Source: Anaerolineaceae bacterium UBA2274
GTDB taxonomy: Bacteria > Chloroflexota > Anaerolineae > Anaerolineales > Anaerolineaceae
Assembly: GCA_002347705.1 (NCBI GenBank)
Contig: DDWY01000067.1
Location: forward strand, 1 to 12,468
DNA length: 12,468 nt
Direction of reading: 5' to 3'
The notes under the pieces are model-generated. The model did not search any database. It was not told the origin of the DNA and saw only the letters and a list, made by a program, of their open reading frames with translations. This document shows positions 1 to 5,805 of the stretch, one piece after another; position 1 is the first letter of the stretch, and the number at the start of each line of letters is the position of its first letter. The position numbers and the translations under genes are program-made.

Positions 1-41
1 GACATTATCACTTTGCTCTTACATCCCCTCATATTTGAGGC

Positions 42-68
42 TTGACTCACCAGACTCTGTGATATACT
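42..68 (+). promoter_or_regulatory. Probable rpsB promoter with extended -10
   Basis: A TTGACT -35 box lies at 42-47 and a TATACT -10 box at 63-68. The 15-bp spacer is shorter than the usual 16-18, but TG at 60-61 followed by one base makes an extended -10 (TGATATACT), which can compensate for poor spacing. Transcription would start near 75 and give a leader of about 120 nt before rpsB. Inferred from sequence only. Confidence 0.6.
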
Positions 69-75
69 TTGCAAC

Positions 76-177
76 GGCTCCGGTAAATGCCGGGGACTAC
101 TATTACACACGCCCAGGATCAGACTCTCCTGCGTGCCCAGAGATGGGTTTGGAGCAGTCGCAAAGCCGGGCGGAGGC
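76..177 (+). promoter_or_regulatory. Structured rpsB mRNA leader, candidate S2 autoregulatory element
   Basis: The leader can form consecutive hairpins. Helix 1 pairs 78-83 (CTCCGG) with 90-95 (CCGGGG) around a 6-nt loop. Helix 2 pairs 108-112 and 115-118 with 127-135, a 9-bp stem carrying a CC bulge at 113-114 and an 8-nt loop. Helix 3 pairs 136-139 (CCCA) with 144-147 (TGGG) around a GAGA loop and abuts helix 2 without a gap, so the two could stack coaxially. CTCCG at 78-82 can instead pair with CGGAG at 171-175, just upstream of the Shine-Dalgarno, which would form a long-range alternative. Leaders of S2 operons in other bacteria are known to mediate feedback by S2. That role here is inference; I do not match this leader to a named RNA family. 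Confidence 0.45.
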
Positions 178-196
178 ATAACGCAAAGGAGTTATC

Positions 197-1051
197 ATGC
201 CCGCTGTTTCTATGAAAGCGCTCCTCGAGAGCGGCGTCCATTTTGGACATCGAACTAACAAATGGAATCCAAAAATGGGTCAGTATATTTTTACTGAACG
301 CAATGGGATCCACATTATTGACCTGCAGCAAACTGTAAAGTTGCTCGACGAAGCCTTTAACAAGGTTCGCGATACTGTTGCCGCTGGCGGCAGCGTACTT
401 TTTGTCGGCACCAAGCGCCAGGCTCAGGAAACCATTCAGGTTGAAGCCGAACGCTGCGGCATGCCCTACGTCAATCAGCGCTGGCTGGGCGGCACACTGA
501 CCAACTGGGTCACCATTCAGCAGCGTATTGTTGAACTGACCCGCCTGGAAAAACTCTTCGAAACTGGTGAGATCAATAATCTCACTAAAAAAGAAGGCCT
601 GATGATCCAGCGCGAGATCAATCGTTTACAGACCCGCTTGAGTGGTATTCGCGACATGAAAACTCTGCCTGACCTGCTCTTCATTGTCGATATTGAGCGC
701 GAAGACACCGCTGTGCGTGAAGCCAATCTGAAGGGCATTCCTGTGATCGCATTGGTAGATACCAACTGCAATCCCAACGATATTGATTACGTGATCCCCT
801 CTAATGATGACGCCATCCGCGCCATCAAATTACTTGTTGGCCGCATGGCTGACGCAGTAATTGAAGGCAAAATGATGCGCAAGGATGAGGAAGAAGAAGT
901 CGTGGTTGAAACCCGCTCCACCATCTCGCGCCGCATTGATGAGGATGAAGAACTTGATGACGAAATGCTGCTTGGCGATTCTACCCGTGCCAAGATCGTT
1001 TATGAGCAAGAGTCTGAGTCCGAAGAGGATGATACGGTCGTACAGGAATAA
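197..1051 (+). CDS. rpsB: 30S ribosomal protein S2
   Basis: This is S2 of the small ribosomal subunit, which binds the back of the 30S particle near the mRNA exit and is needed for S1 docking. The 284-residue product starts with the typical S2 opening (MKALLESGVHFGHRTNKWNP, residues 6-25) and keeps the conserved LFVGTKRQAQ (68-77), RWLGGTLTN (95-103) and the IVDIERE / AVREA / IPVIALVDTN stretch (163-190). The core ends near residue 228. Residues 229-284 form a strongly acidic, probably disordered tail, so the protein is longer than the 241 residues of E. coli S2; acidic tails of variable length are common in S2. The start is fixed by AAAGGAG at 185-191, 5 nt before ATG. It heads a block with tsf, the usual order in bacteria. 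Regulation is probably through the structured leader upstream. Confidence 0.98.
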   Translation: MPAVSMKALLESGVHFGHRTNKWNPKMGQYIFTERNGIHIIDLQQTVKLLDEAFNKVRDTVAAGGSVLFVGTKRQAQETIQVEAERCGMPYVNQRWLGGTLTNWVTIQQRIVELTRLEKLFETGEINNLTKKEGLMIQREINRLQTRLSGIRDMKTLPDLLFIVDIEREDTAVREANLKGIPVIALVDTNCNPNDIDYVIPSNDDAIRAIKLLVGRMADAVIEGKMMRKDEEEEVVVETRSTISRRIDEDEELDDEMLLGDSTRAKIVYEQESESEEDDTVVQE

Positions 1052-1067
1052 TAGCTCCAAGGAGCTA
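1052..1067 (+). promoter_or_regulatory. Perfect inverted repeat between rpsB and tsf
   Basis: TAGCTCC at 1052-1058 and GGAGCTA at 1061-1067 are a perfect 7-bp inverted repeat separated by AA. In RNA the innermost pair would open, leaving 6 bp and a CAAG loop. The repeat begins immediately after the rpsB stop codon and is not followed by a T-run, so it is not an obvious intrinsic terminator. It could be an mRNA-processing or stability element that sets the S2:EF-Ts ratio; this is inference. Confidence 0.5.
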
Positions 1068-1087
1068 CGGACAAGAGAGGAAAAAAC

Positions 1088-1717
1088 ATGGAAATCACCA
1101 TTGATATGATCAAAGAACTGCGCGAGAAAACCGGTTGCGGCATCATGGACTGCCGTAGTGCGCTGCAAAATTCACAAGGCGATCTTGACAAAGCCGTGGA
1201 AGAACTGCGTGAGAAGGGTTTGAAGAAAGCTGAAAAACGCGCCAATCGCGAAGCCTCCGAAGGCCGCCTGGAAGTCTACATTCACAGTGAAGGTCGCATG
1301 GTAGTTCTGGTTGAGGTCAATTCGGAAACCGACTTTGTCGCCAAATCTGATACCTTCAAGGAACTTGCTCACGAAATCGCGCTGCAAATCGCTGCCGCTT
1401 CGCCCAAGTATGTCTCCGAAGCCGACATCCCCGAAGAGGTGATAGCCGAAGAAACTGCCCTGATCACTGAGCGCGTGCGCGCGGAGGGCAAGCCCGAAGC
1501 GATCATCCCAAAGATTGTGGATGGTTTCATGAAGAAGTTCAAGGATGAGAATGTCCTCCTGAATCAGAAATACATCCGCGATGAAAGCCGCACAGTTACC
1601 GATCTGATCAACGATCGCGTTGCCGCCTTGGGTGAACGCATCGTGGTTCGACGCTTTGTGCGCTGGTCTTTGGGGGAAACCACTCAACAGACAGCGGATG
1701 AGGAAGAAGCTGCTTAA
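1088..1717 (+). CDS. tsf: Elongation factor Ts, short form
   Basis: EF-Ts is the cytoplasmic nucleotide exchange factor that releases GDP from EF-Tu. The 209-residue product has the N-terminal UBA-like three-helix domain (about 1-50, with LREKTGCGIMDCRSAL at 11-26), then the core with the NSETDFVAK motif at 78-86, whose Asp82 and Phe83 correspond to the residues that intrude near the EF-Tu magnesium site. It is far shorter than E. coli EF-Ts (283 residues) and closer to the short form known from Thermus, with a single core subdomain; the region from about 140 on replaces the second subdomain. AGAGAGG at 1074-1080, 7 nt before the ATG, supports the start. The gene follows rpsB after 36 nt and ends just before an intrinsic terminator. 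Confidence 0.97.
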   Translation: MEITIDMIKELREKTGCGIMDCRSALQNSQGDLDKAVEELREKGLKKAEKRANREASEGRLEVYIHSEGRMVVLVEVNSETDFVAKSDTFKELAHEIALQIAAASPKYVSEADIPEEVIAEETALITERVRAEGKPEAIIPKIVDGFMKKFKDENVLLNQKYIRDESRTVTDLINDRVAALGERIVVRRFVRWSLGETTQQTADEEEAA

Positions 1718-1724
1718 GAAACAA

Positions 1725-1755
1725 AAGAGCCAACCGAGGGGTTGGCTCTTATTTT
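1725..1755 (+). terminator. Intrinsic terminator after tsf
   Basis: AAGAGCCAACC (1725-1735) and GGTTGGCTCTT (1740-1750) form a perfect 11-bp stem with a GAGG loop, followed by ATTTT. It begins 8 nt after the tsf stop and ends 26 nt before the pyrH start codon, so it sits between two genes often co-transcribed. The T tract is short and interrupted by an A, which may allow partial read-through (inference). Confidence 0.8.
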
Positions 1756-1768
1756 GCCAGTACCACAC

Positions 1769-1775
1769 AAAGGAG
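1769..1775 (+). promoter_or_regulatory. Shine-Dalgarno that fixes the pyrH start
   Basis: AAAGGAG lies 5 nt upstream of ATG 1781. The open frame extends upstream to a TTG at 1742, but that codon lies inside the terminator stem and has no ribosome site, so ATG 1781 is the start. Confidence 0.85.
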
Positions 1776-1780
1776 ATAAC

Positions 1781-2515
1781 ATGCCTGAAACTCTCAAGAC
1801 TGCAAAATATCAACGTATCTTACTAAAACTCTCGGGCGAATCGCTGGCGGCCCCAAACGGGCAGGGAATTGACCCCGGCCAGGCACGCACGATTGCCGAA
1901 CTGGTCAAGTCGGTGCATGAAACCGGGGTGGATGTGGCGATTGTGATCGGTGCTGGCAACCTGTGGCGGGGCGCAACCGGCGAAAACACCGGCATGGATC
2001 GCGCCACTGCGGACTATATGGGTATGCTGGCAACCGTGATGAACGCCCTGGCGCTGATGGATGCCCTGGAGAAAATCGGGGTGATAACGCGTGTCATGTC
2101 CTCGATCGAGATGCGGACCGTGGCTGAGCCCTACATCCGCAGGCGTGCCATCCGCCACCTGGAAAAAGGGCGGGTGGTCATCTTTGGCGGAGGCACTGGC
2201 AATCCGTACTTCTCCACCGATACAGCGGCTGCTCTGCGCGCGACTGAAATTGGAGCGGACGTGGTGATAAAAGCCACCAAGGTGGACGGCATCTACGATA
2301 AGGATCCAAAAACCAATGCGGATGCTGTGCGCATTGAAAAGCTCAGCTACCTTGAAATCCTCGCGCGGCGGATTAACGTGATGGACTCAACGGCTGTGAC
2401 CCTCTGCATGGAAAACAACCTGCCCATCCTGGTGCTGGATCTCTGGAGACCCGGTGATCTGATGCGCGCTGTCCTTGGCGAGCAGGTGGGGACCTTGGTG
2501 GACCACGAGGGCTAA
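1781..2515 (+). CDS. pyrH: Uridylate (UMP) kinase
   Basis: PyrH phosphorylates UMP to UDP with ATP in cytoplasmic pyrimidine nucleotide synthesis and is a hexameric member of the amino acid kinase family, unrelated to eukaryotic UMP/CMP kinases. The 244-residue product has the usual family length. Visible motifs are the N-terminal LLKLSGESL (14-22) with the phosphate-binding lysine, GAGNLWRG (57-64), the MGMLATVMNALAL segment (80-92), the nucleotide loop GGGTGNPYFSTDTAAALRA (136-154) and KATKVDGIYDKDP (164-176). Its own strong ribosome site decides the ATG. A terminator lies between tsf and this gene, and another directly follows it, so it may be expressed from read-through or from a promoter I cannot see. 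The common downstream partner frr is not present; the next gene is on the opposite strand. Confidence 0.97.
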   Translation: MPETLKTAKYQRILLKLSGESLAAPNGQGIDPGQARTIAELVKSVHETGVDVAIVIGAGNLWRGATGENTGMDRATADYMGMLATVMNALALMDALEKIGVITRVMSSIEMRTVAEPYIRRRAIRHLEKGRVVIFGGGTGNPYFSTDTAAALRATEIGADVVIKATKVDGIYDKDPKTNADAVRIEKLSYLEILARRINVMDSTAVTLCMENNLPILVLDLWRPGDLMRAVLGEQVGTLVDHEG

Positions 2516-2547
2516 GGCAGCCCGGCTCTTACCTGAGCAAGCAATGT

Positions 2548-2588
2548 GAGGCAAAAAACCTTTTTGGGTCTTTTGCCTCTTTTTCTTT
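2548..2588 (+). terminator. Intrinsic terminator after pyrH
   Basis: GAGGCAAAA at 2548-2556 pairs with TTTTGCCTC at 2571-2579. After one mismatch the stem continues with ACC (2558-2560) pairing GGT (2567-2569). A TTTTTCTTT tract follows at 2580-2588. The T tract is on the plus strand only, so it ends pyrH transcripts; its end overlaps the stop codon of the convergent dynamin-like gene. Confidence 0.85.
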
Positions 2589-4347
2589 AGTGTCTGTTTT
2601 TTACGAGTATTTCAGGGATGGATTGACTCAACGTGTCCAGCCTGCCCTGTAAATTTTCGAGGGTCTCTTTATCGGTCTGAAGGTGGACTTGTTCGCTCTG
2701 GACGTAGCTGGTGTAGGGGCTGATGTTGCTTTCCAGGCGCTGAATGGCGCTGTCGCTTTCAAGCTTAAATGTGTTGCTGAGGGTCTTCATCAGATTTTGA
2801 CGCAGTTCAGCCATCTTATCCTTGAAGGCTTCCTTGGCTTGTTTGCGCTTATAGGGAATCACGAACAGTCCCAATATAGCCAGAGCGCCGGCAGTAACGA
2901 TGCCGGTAACATCCAGGGCTTTGGTGGTGAGCACAGTTGCCACGAGCGCGCCAATACCCACTGCTCCCACCCCGAAAAGGGCGGTCTGGGTGACCGACTC
3001 CTGCACAAAGGCGCCAAGTTGCTCAGCTTCACGCTTGCGGTCATACTGATTGACAATCGCTTTGATAGTCGTGCTGACGCTGTCTATCAGTTGGCGGCGG
3101 CGTTCCGTCTGGGGGCTGGCACTGGCGGGCATAGCCCGCTGTGACTGTGCCTGCCGGCGTTCAAGCGCGCCTGCCACCTGGTACCAGACATTGAGGTCTT
3201 TATCCACCAACCAGTCGATCAGGCTGCGGACTTTTCCGTCGATCTCTTCCGCTACATCTGCCTGGACCTCTTCCTGGAACTCAGCTTTGATTTTGTCTGG
3301 CTTGGCAAGGTCGAGAATTCGGGTCAGTTTCATGGTGTTATCCAGGTATTCCTGTCCGCGGTTTTCAAAGCCATTGAGCACATTTTCCACCTCAGCCAGG
3401 CGGGACGGCAGCTCAGCCTGGAGCTCATGACGATAGTTTTCCAACATTCCTTCCAGGGTAGCTGAAAGGCTGACATCTTCGCTGATTTCACGGATCTGTG
3501 CCTCATTGTGATCTTTGGCTTCGGTCAGCAGATGCAGTCCGACCCCCAGTGGGTTGCGCAGTTTTAGCTCCAGGCGCGAATTGTCGTCCAGGGTTTCAGT
3601 AATATAATGCTCGAGGGCGTTGATGCCGCTGGCTGCGCGCAGAGAATCCTGTTCAGTTTCAGAACTTGCAAACACGGCTTTTTGCGCAACACGGGCTGAA
3701 ACGCTGAAGATTTCAGGCTGGGTACCGAGAATGCGGGTCGCATTCTCACGCACGAAGTCCTCCACTTCCTGGCGGGACTGCGCGTCCTCAAGAATGTCAC
3801 TTTTATTGATCACAATCACGATTTTCTTGCCCCAGGCGAGGATCTTCTCGAGGAAGATGCGCTCACTTTCGGTGAGAGGGCGATCAGCAGAGGTGACAAA
3901 CAACACCAGGTCTGAGCGCGGCACATATTCATTGGTAAGGCGTTCATGCTGGCGGTTGATGGCGTTGGTGCCAGGGGAGTCAACGATGTTCAGCTCTTTA
4001 AGCAGCGCCAGGGGATGGGTCACGATGGCGAAGCCCTCGTCCACAATCTGCTCGCTGACAGTTTCACCAAACCGCACAAGGGTGACGCGCGCGGTGGTGG
4101 GGGTAACGCCTTCTGTCAGCAACTTTTCCCCCAACATGGCGTTGATCAGGGCGCTTTTTCCGGCGTTGAATTCGCCAACTGCCACGATCAGGAAAAGCTC
4201 ATCGAGTTGATTGATAGCCTTCTGCAAATTTTGCAGAGAATCATCACTGAGGTTAAAGGCCCTCAAAGAAGCCAGAATCTCATTCAGGCTCTGCTTTTCG
4301 TTTTGCAGAAAAAGCAGTTGGTCATTGGTAAGGAAGGTTTGGCGCAT
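2587..4347 (-). CDS. Dynamin-like GTPase with C-terminal membrane hairpin
   Basis: This is a large GTPase of the bacterial dynamin-like family; such proteins bind, tubulate or repair membranes. In the 586-residue product the GTPase domain shows G1 GEFNAGKS (58-65), the switch I TPTT (82-85), G3 DSPG (123-126) and G4 NKSD (181-184). Long helical, charge-rich stretches (about 265-450) fit a dynamin stalk. Two adjacent hydrophobic segments (about 453-475 and 478-499) match the membrane paddle of BDLP-type proteins, and basic residues (YKRKQAK) follow. A final helical segment closes the stalk. I start at the second ATG, because GGAGG at 4354-4358 lies 6 nt upstream; an ATG at 4365 adds six residues but has no such site. 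The gene has one copy here, whereas many bacterial dynamins come as adjacent pairs. Its specific function is unknown. Confidence 0.9.
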   Translation of the reverse strand: MRQTFLTNDQLLFLQNEKQSLNEILASLRAFNLSDDSLQNLQKAINQLDELFLIVAVGEFNAGKSALINAMLGEKLLTEGVTPTTARVTLVRFGETVSEQIVDEGFAIVTHPLALLKELNIVDSPGTNAINRQHERLTNEYVPRSDLVLFVTSADRPLTESERIFLEKILAWGKKIVIVINKSDILEDAQSRQEVEDFVRENATRILGTQPEIFSVSARVAQKAVFASSETEQDSLRAASGINALEHYITETLDDNSRLELKLRNPLGVGLHLLTEAKDHNEAQIREISEDVSLSATLEGMLENYRHELQAELPSRLAEVENVLNGFENRGQEYLDNTMKLTRILDLAKPDKIKAEFQEEVQADVAEEIDGKVRSLIDWLVDKDLNVWYQVAGALERRQAQSQRAMPASASPQTERRRQLIDSVSTTIKAIVNQYDRKREAEQLGAFVQESVTQTALFGVGAVGIGALVATVLTTKALDVTGIVTAGALAILGLFVIPYKRKQAKEAFKDKMAELRQNLMKTLSNTFKLESDSAIQRLESNISPYTSYVQSEQVHLQTDKETLENLQGRLDTLSQSIPEILVKNRH

Positions 4348-4353
4348 GATATG

Positions 4354-4358
4354 CCTCC
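4354..4358 (-). promoter_or_regulatory. Shine-Dalgarno that fixes the dynamin-like start
   Basis: On the minus strand GGAGG lies 6 nt before ATG 4347. The upstream in-frame ATG at 4365 precedes this site and would have only about 14 nt of leader from the predicted promoter, so the downstream ATG is preferred. Confidence 0.75.
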
Positions 4359-4385
4359 AGGGCATGGACTAATATGATTGGGCTA

Positions 4386-4391
4386 ATTATA
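4386..4391 (-). promoter_or_regulatory. Candidate -10 (TATAAT) for the dynamin-like gene
   Basis: A perfect consensus TATAAT reads on the minus strand. The expected start point is near 4379, giving a leader of about 32 nt that contains the GGAGG site. At 16-18 bp upstream the hexamers (CAGCAG, ACAGCA, CACAGC) do not resemble TTGACA. A perfect -10 with a poor -35 suggests activator dependence, and two direct repeats lie just upstream. Confidence 0.5.
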
Positions 4392-4413
4392 CCTGTGTGC
4401 GAAATAGCTGCTG

Positions 4414-4443
4414 TGTATATGGCTGACATGTATATGGCTGACA
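4414..4443 (-). repeat. Two perfect tandem 15-bp repeats upstream of the dynamin-like promoter
   Basis: TGTATATGGCTGACA occurs at 4414-4428 and again at 4429-4443 with no gap and no mismatch. Relative to the predicted dynamin transcript start (near 4379) the pair covers about -35 to -64, the usual place for class I/II activator sites. A 15-bp period is about one and a half helical turns. The repeats could be an operator or simply a slippage duplication; the placement is seen, the regulatory role is inferred. Confidence 0.6.
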
Positions 4444-4693
4444 GATAAGTTTGCCTGCCCACTTTCCCCCTCAGCATTCTGAGCAAAGCAAAGAATCTAT
4501 CACTAAGTCCTGAATCAATAAAAGCCCAGATCCTTCACTGCGTTCAGGATGACAGACACACCACTTGTAGGCAGGACGAAGTACCAGCGAAGTAGGTCGG
4601 AATGAGACCGCCAAATGATGTTTGTTTCTTATAAGACTGTTGCGGGCTCACTCCGACAAAGCGAACTGCGTTCAGGATGACACCAAAACCACA
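4444..4693. repeat. Intergenic repeat region with two copies of an 18-bp motif
   Basis: No gene is visible in the gap between the dynamin-like and Nudix genes. ACTGCGTTCAGGATGACA occurs perfectly at 4537-4554 and 4665-4682 in the same orientation. The first copy sits in a small palindrome, ATCCT (4530-4534) pairing AGGAT (4546-4550). Between the copies, GTCGGAATGAG (4596-4606) is the reverse complement of CTCACTCCGAC (4647-4657) at 10 of 11 positions. The GGATGACAG ending recalls non-coding repeats spread in many Chloroflexota and other genomes (from memory, unchecked). It appears to be a small, partly decayed repeat element. Confidence 0.6.
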
Positions 4694-5164
4694 TCAATTG
4701 CAGTCGCCCAGGTAAATGGGGTAAATGCTGTGTTTGAGATCCGGCAGAACCGAGCAAATAGTACGGGGGTAAAGGTGAACTGAATCGAGCTGGTCCAGCG
4801 GCACCCATCGAACTTCTTCCTGACCGTCATCGGGGTGTACGCCCTGGGAGGGTTCGTAATCTTTGCTGACTTTGCACTTGAAATAGAACTCCACCTGGTG
4901 CACTTCCGGGCTGACAGCTGCGAATTCGTGCTGACAGGAACGATACTCGCGGATGAAAAGCAACTTACGGACTTTTACGCTCGTCCCAATTTCTTCCTCA
5001 CACTCGCGTTTGAGAGCATCGGCTAAAGTTTCATCCCAGTTCTGACCTCCACCGGGCAGGACGGCGTAAGGCCCTTCCTGATCCCGTTTGAGGATCACGA
5101 GCAGTTTTCCATCCCGAATGATGACTGCTTTAGCGGAGTTGCGGACCTTCTTCTTCTTTTCCAT
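4694..5164 (-). CDS. Nudix hydrolase
   Basis: Nudix enzymes hydrolyse nucleoside diphosphates linked to another group, using magnesium held by the Nudix box. The 156-residue product has a clear box G-x5-E-x7-REcxEExG at 39-60 (Gly39, Glu45, Arg53, Glu54, Glu57, Glu58, Gly60). The box position normally holding an aliphatic residue after RE is Cys55. The N-terminus KAVIIRDGKLLVILKRDQEGPYAVLPGGG (12-40) is the typical first strand pair and loop. The substrate cannot be deduced; the short, soluble form fits NTP- or sugar-nucleotide-type hydrolases. No Shine-Dalgarno is seen before the ATG. A TACAAT hexamer at 5178-5183 on the minus strand would place a start point only a few bases upstream, so translation may be nearly leaderless. 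It is separated from both neighbours, with no sign of an operon. Confidence 0.9.
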   Translation of the reverse strand: MEKKKKVRNSAKAVIIRDGKLLVILKRDQEGPYAVLPGGGQNWDETLADALKRECEEEIGTSVKVRKLLFIREYRSCQHEFAAVSPEVHQVEFYFKCKVSKDYEPSQGVHPDDGQEEVRWVPLDQLDSVHLYPRTICSVLPDLKHSIYPIYLGDCN

Positions 5165-5216
5165 AAGAGCTTTTTGGATTGTACCGCAAATAGATCCGGG
5201 GAAAAGAGTAATAAAC

Positions 5217-5238
5217 GGTCAAAAAACTCAGAATGACC
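5217..5238 (-). terminator. Weak candidate terminator below the 155-residue membrane protein gene
   Basis: GGTCA and TGACC pair over 5217-5238 with a loop of about 12 nt that contains a T-run on the minus strand, followed by GTTTATTACT. The stem is only 5 bp. A second short dyad (GGCT/AGCC, 5269-5281) sits at the stop codon. Either could end the leftward transcript, but neither is convincing. Confidence 0.25.
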
Positions 5239-5280
5239 TGCTTAATGGAGGGAATCCCGTCTGTTTTGGGCTAAAAAAGC

Positions 5281-5748
5281 CTATCTCTGACTAAAAATTG
5301 ATGGCAGATCAAGATCCTTGAGCGCTTTGACATTCCAGAAAGACAGGAATATCAGCACTGCAAGCAGAGCAAACAGGAGGAGACCATCCACTGATTTTGG
5401 ACTAAATGGAGTGACCAGGAGCATGACGTCTGCATAGCCAACCAACAGTAGAAGCGACAATATCAATATGTAATGCAGTCCCAGCAAGACGATAATCCCT
5501 CTGCTCAATGGCTTCCAGGCGAGGGCAAGCAGCAGCCCAACCAAGCCAAAAGCCGGTGGGGTGATCACGTACATCAATTGCGGCAGACCTGAACTGGCAG
5601 AGTTTCCATTGACAGGTAAAGCCGAACTGCTGAGTTGTATGAGGGAGTAGATATACAAGGCCAGGAGGATCAGGAATACCAGGTTGAACACAGAAGTCCA
5701 AATGAATCGGGCGCGTTTTTTGTCATTAACTGAGGCTATATCATTCAT
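5281..5748 (-). CDS. Hypothetical four-helix membrane protein
   Basis: I do not recognise a family. The 155-residue product begins with a charged cytoplasmic-looking N-terminus (NDKKRAR, 8-14) and has four hydrophobic segments at about 15-37, 57-78, 83-104 and 121-138. A Ser/Gly/Asn-rich loop (40-56) joins the first two and is probably outside the membrane. No catalytic motif or metal-binding cluster is visible. AAGGAAAA about 3-6 nt upstream of ATG 5748 supports the start. It lies 57 bp downstream of the FRG gene in the same direction, so the two may be co-transcribed, but the gap leaves this open. Confidence 0.7.
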   Translation of the reverse strand: MNDIASVNDKKRARFIWTSVFNLVFLILLALYIYSLIQLSSSALPVNGNSASSGLPQLMYVITPPAFGLVGLLLALAWKPLSRGIIVLLGLHYILILSLLLLVGYADVMLLVTPFSPKSVDGLLLFALLAVLIFLSFWNVKALKDLDLPSIFSQR

Positions 5749-5805
5749 GCGTTTTCCTTAAGTTTAGAAAAGAAAAATTTTGATTGAAAAAAGATCGCGC
5801 CAGGA

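Noticed and set aside
1742..1780. Longer pyrH start at TTG 1742
   Set aside because: The codon is within the terminator stem and has no ribosome site; ATG 1781 has AAAGGAG at ideal spacing and matches the family start.
1172..1813. A 213-codon open frame on the minus strand
   Set aside because: It is the complement of tsf and the terminator behind it; tsf is unmistakable and the antisense product has no family features.
3620..4210. A 196-codon open frame on the plus strand
   Set aside because: It is antisense to the GTPase domain of the dynamin-like gene, and its composition (Ser/Arg-rich) is that of a shadow frame.
4348..4365. Six-residue N-terminal extension of the dynamin-like protein
   Set aside because: The GGAGG site lies between the two ATG codons and can serve only the downstream one.
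4414..4443. Start of a CRISPR array
   Set aside because: Only two 15-bp units with no spacer between them and no cas gene in the window.
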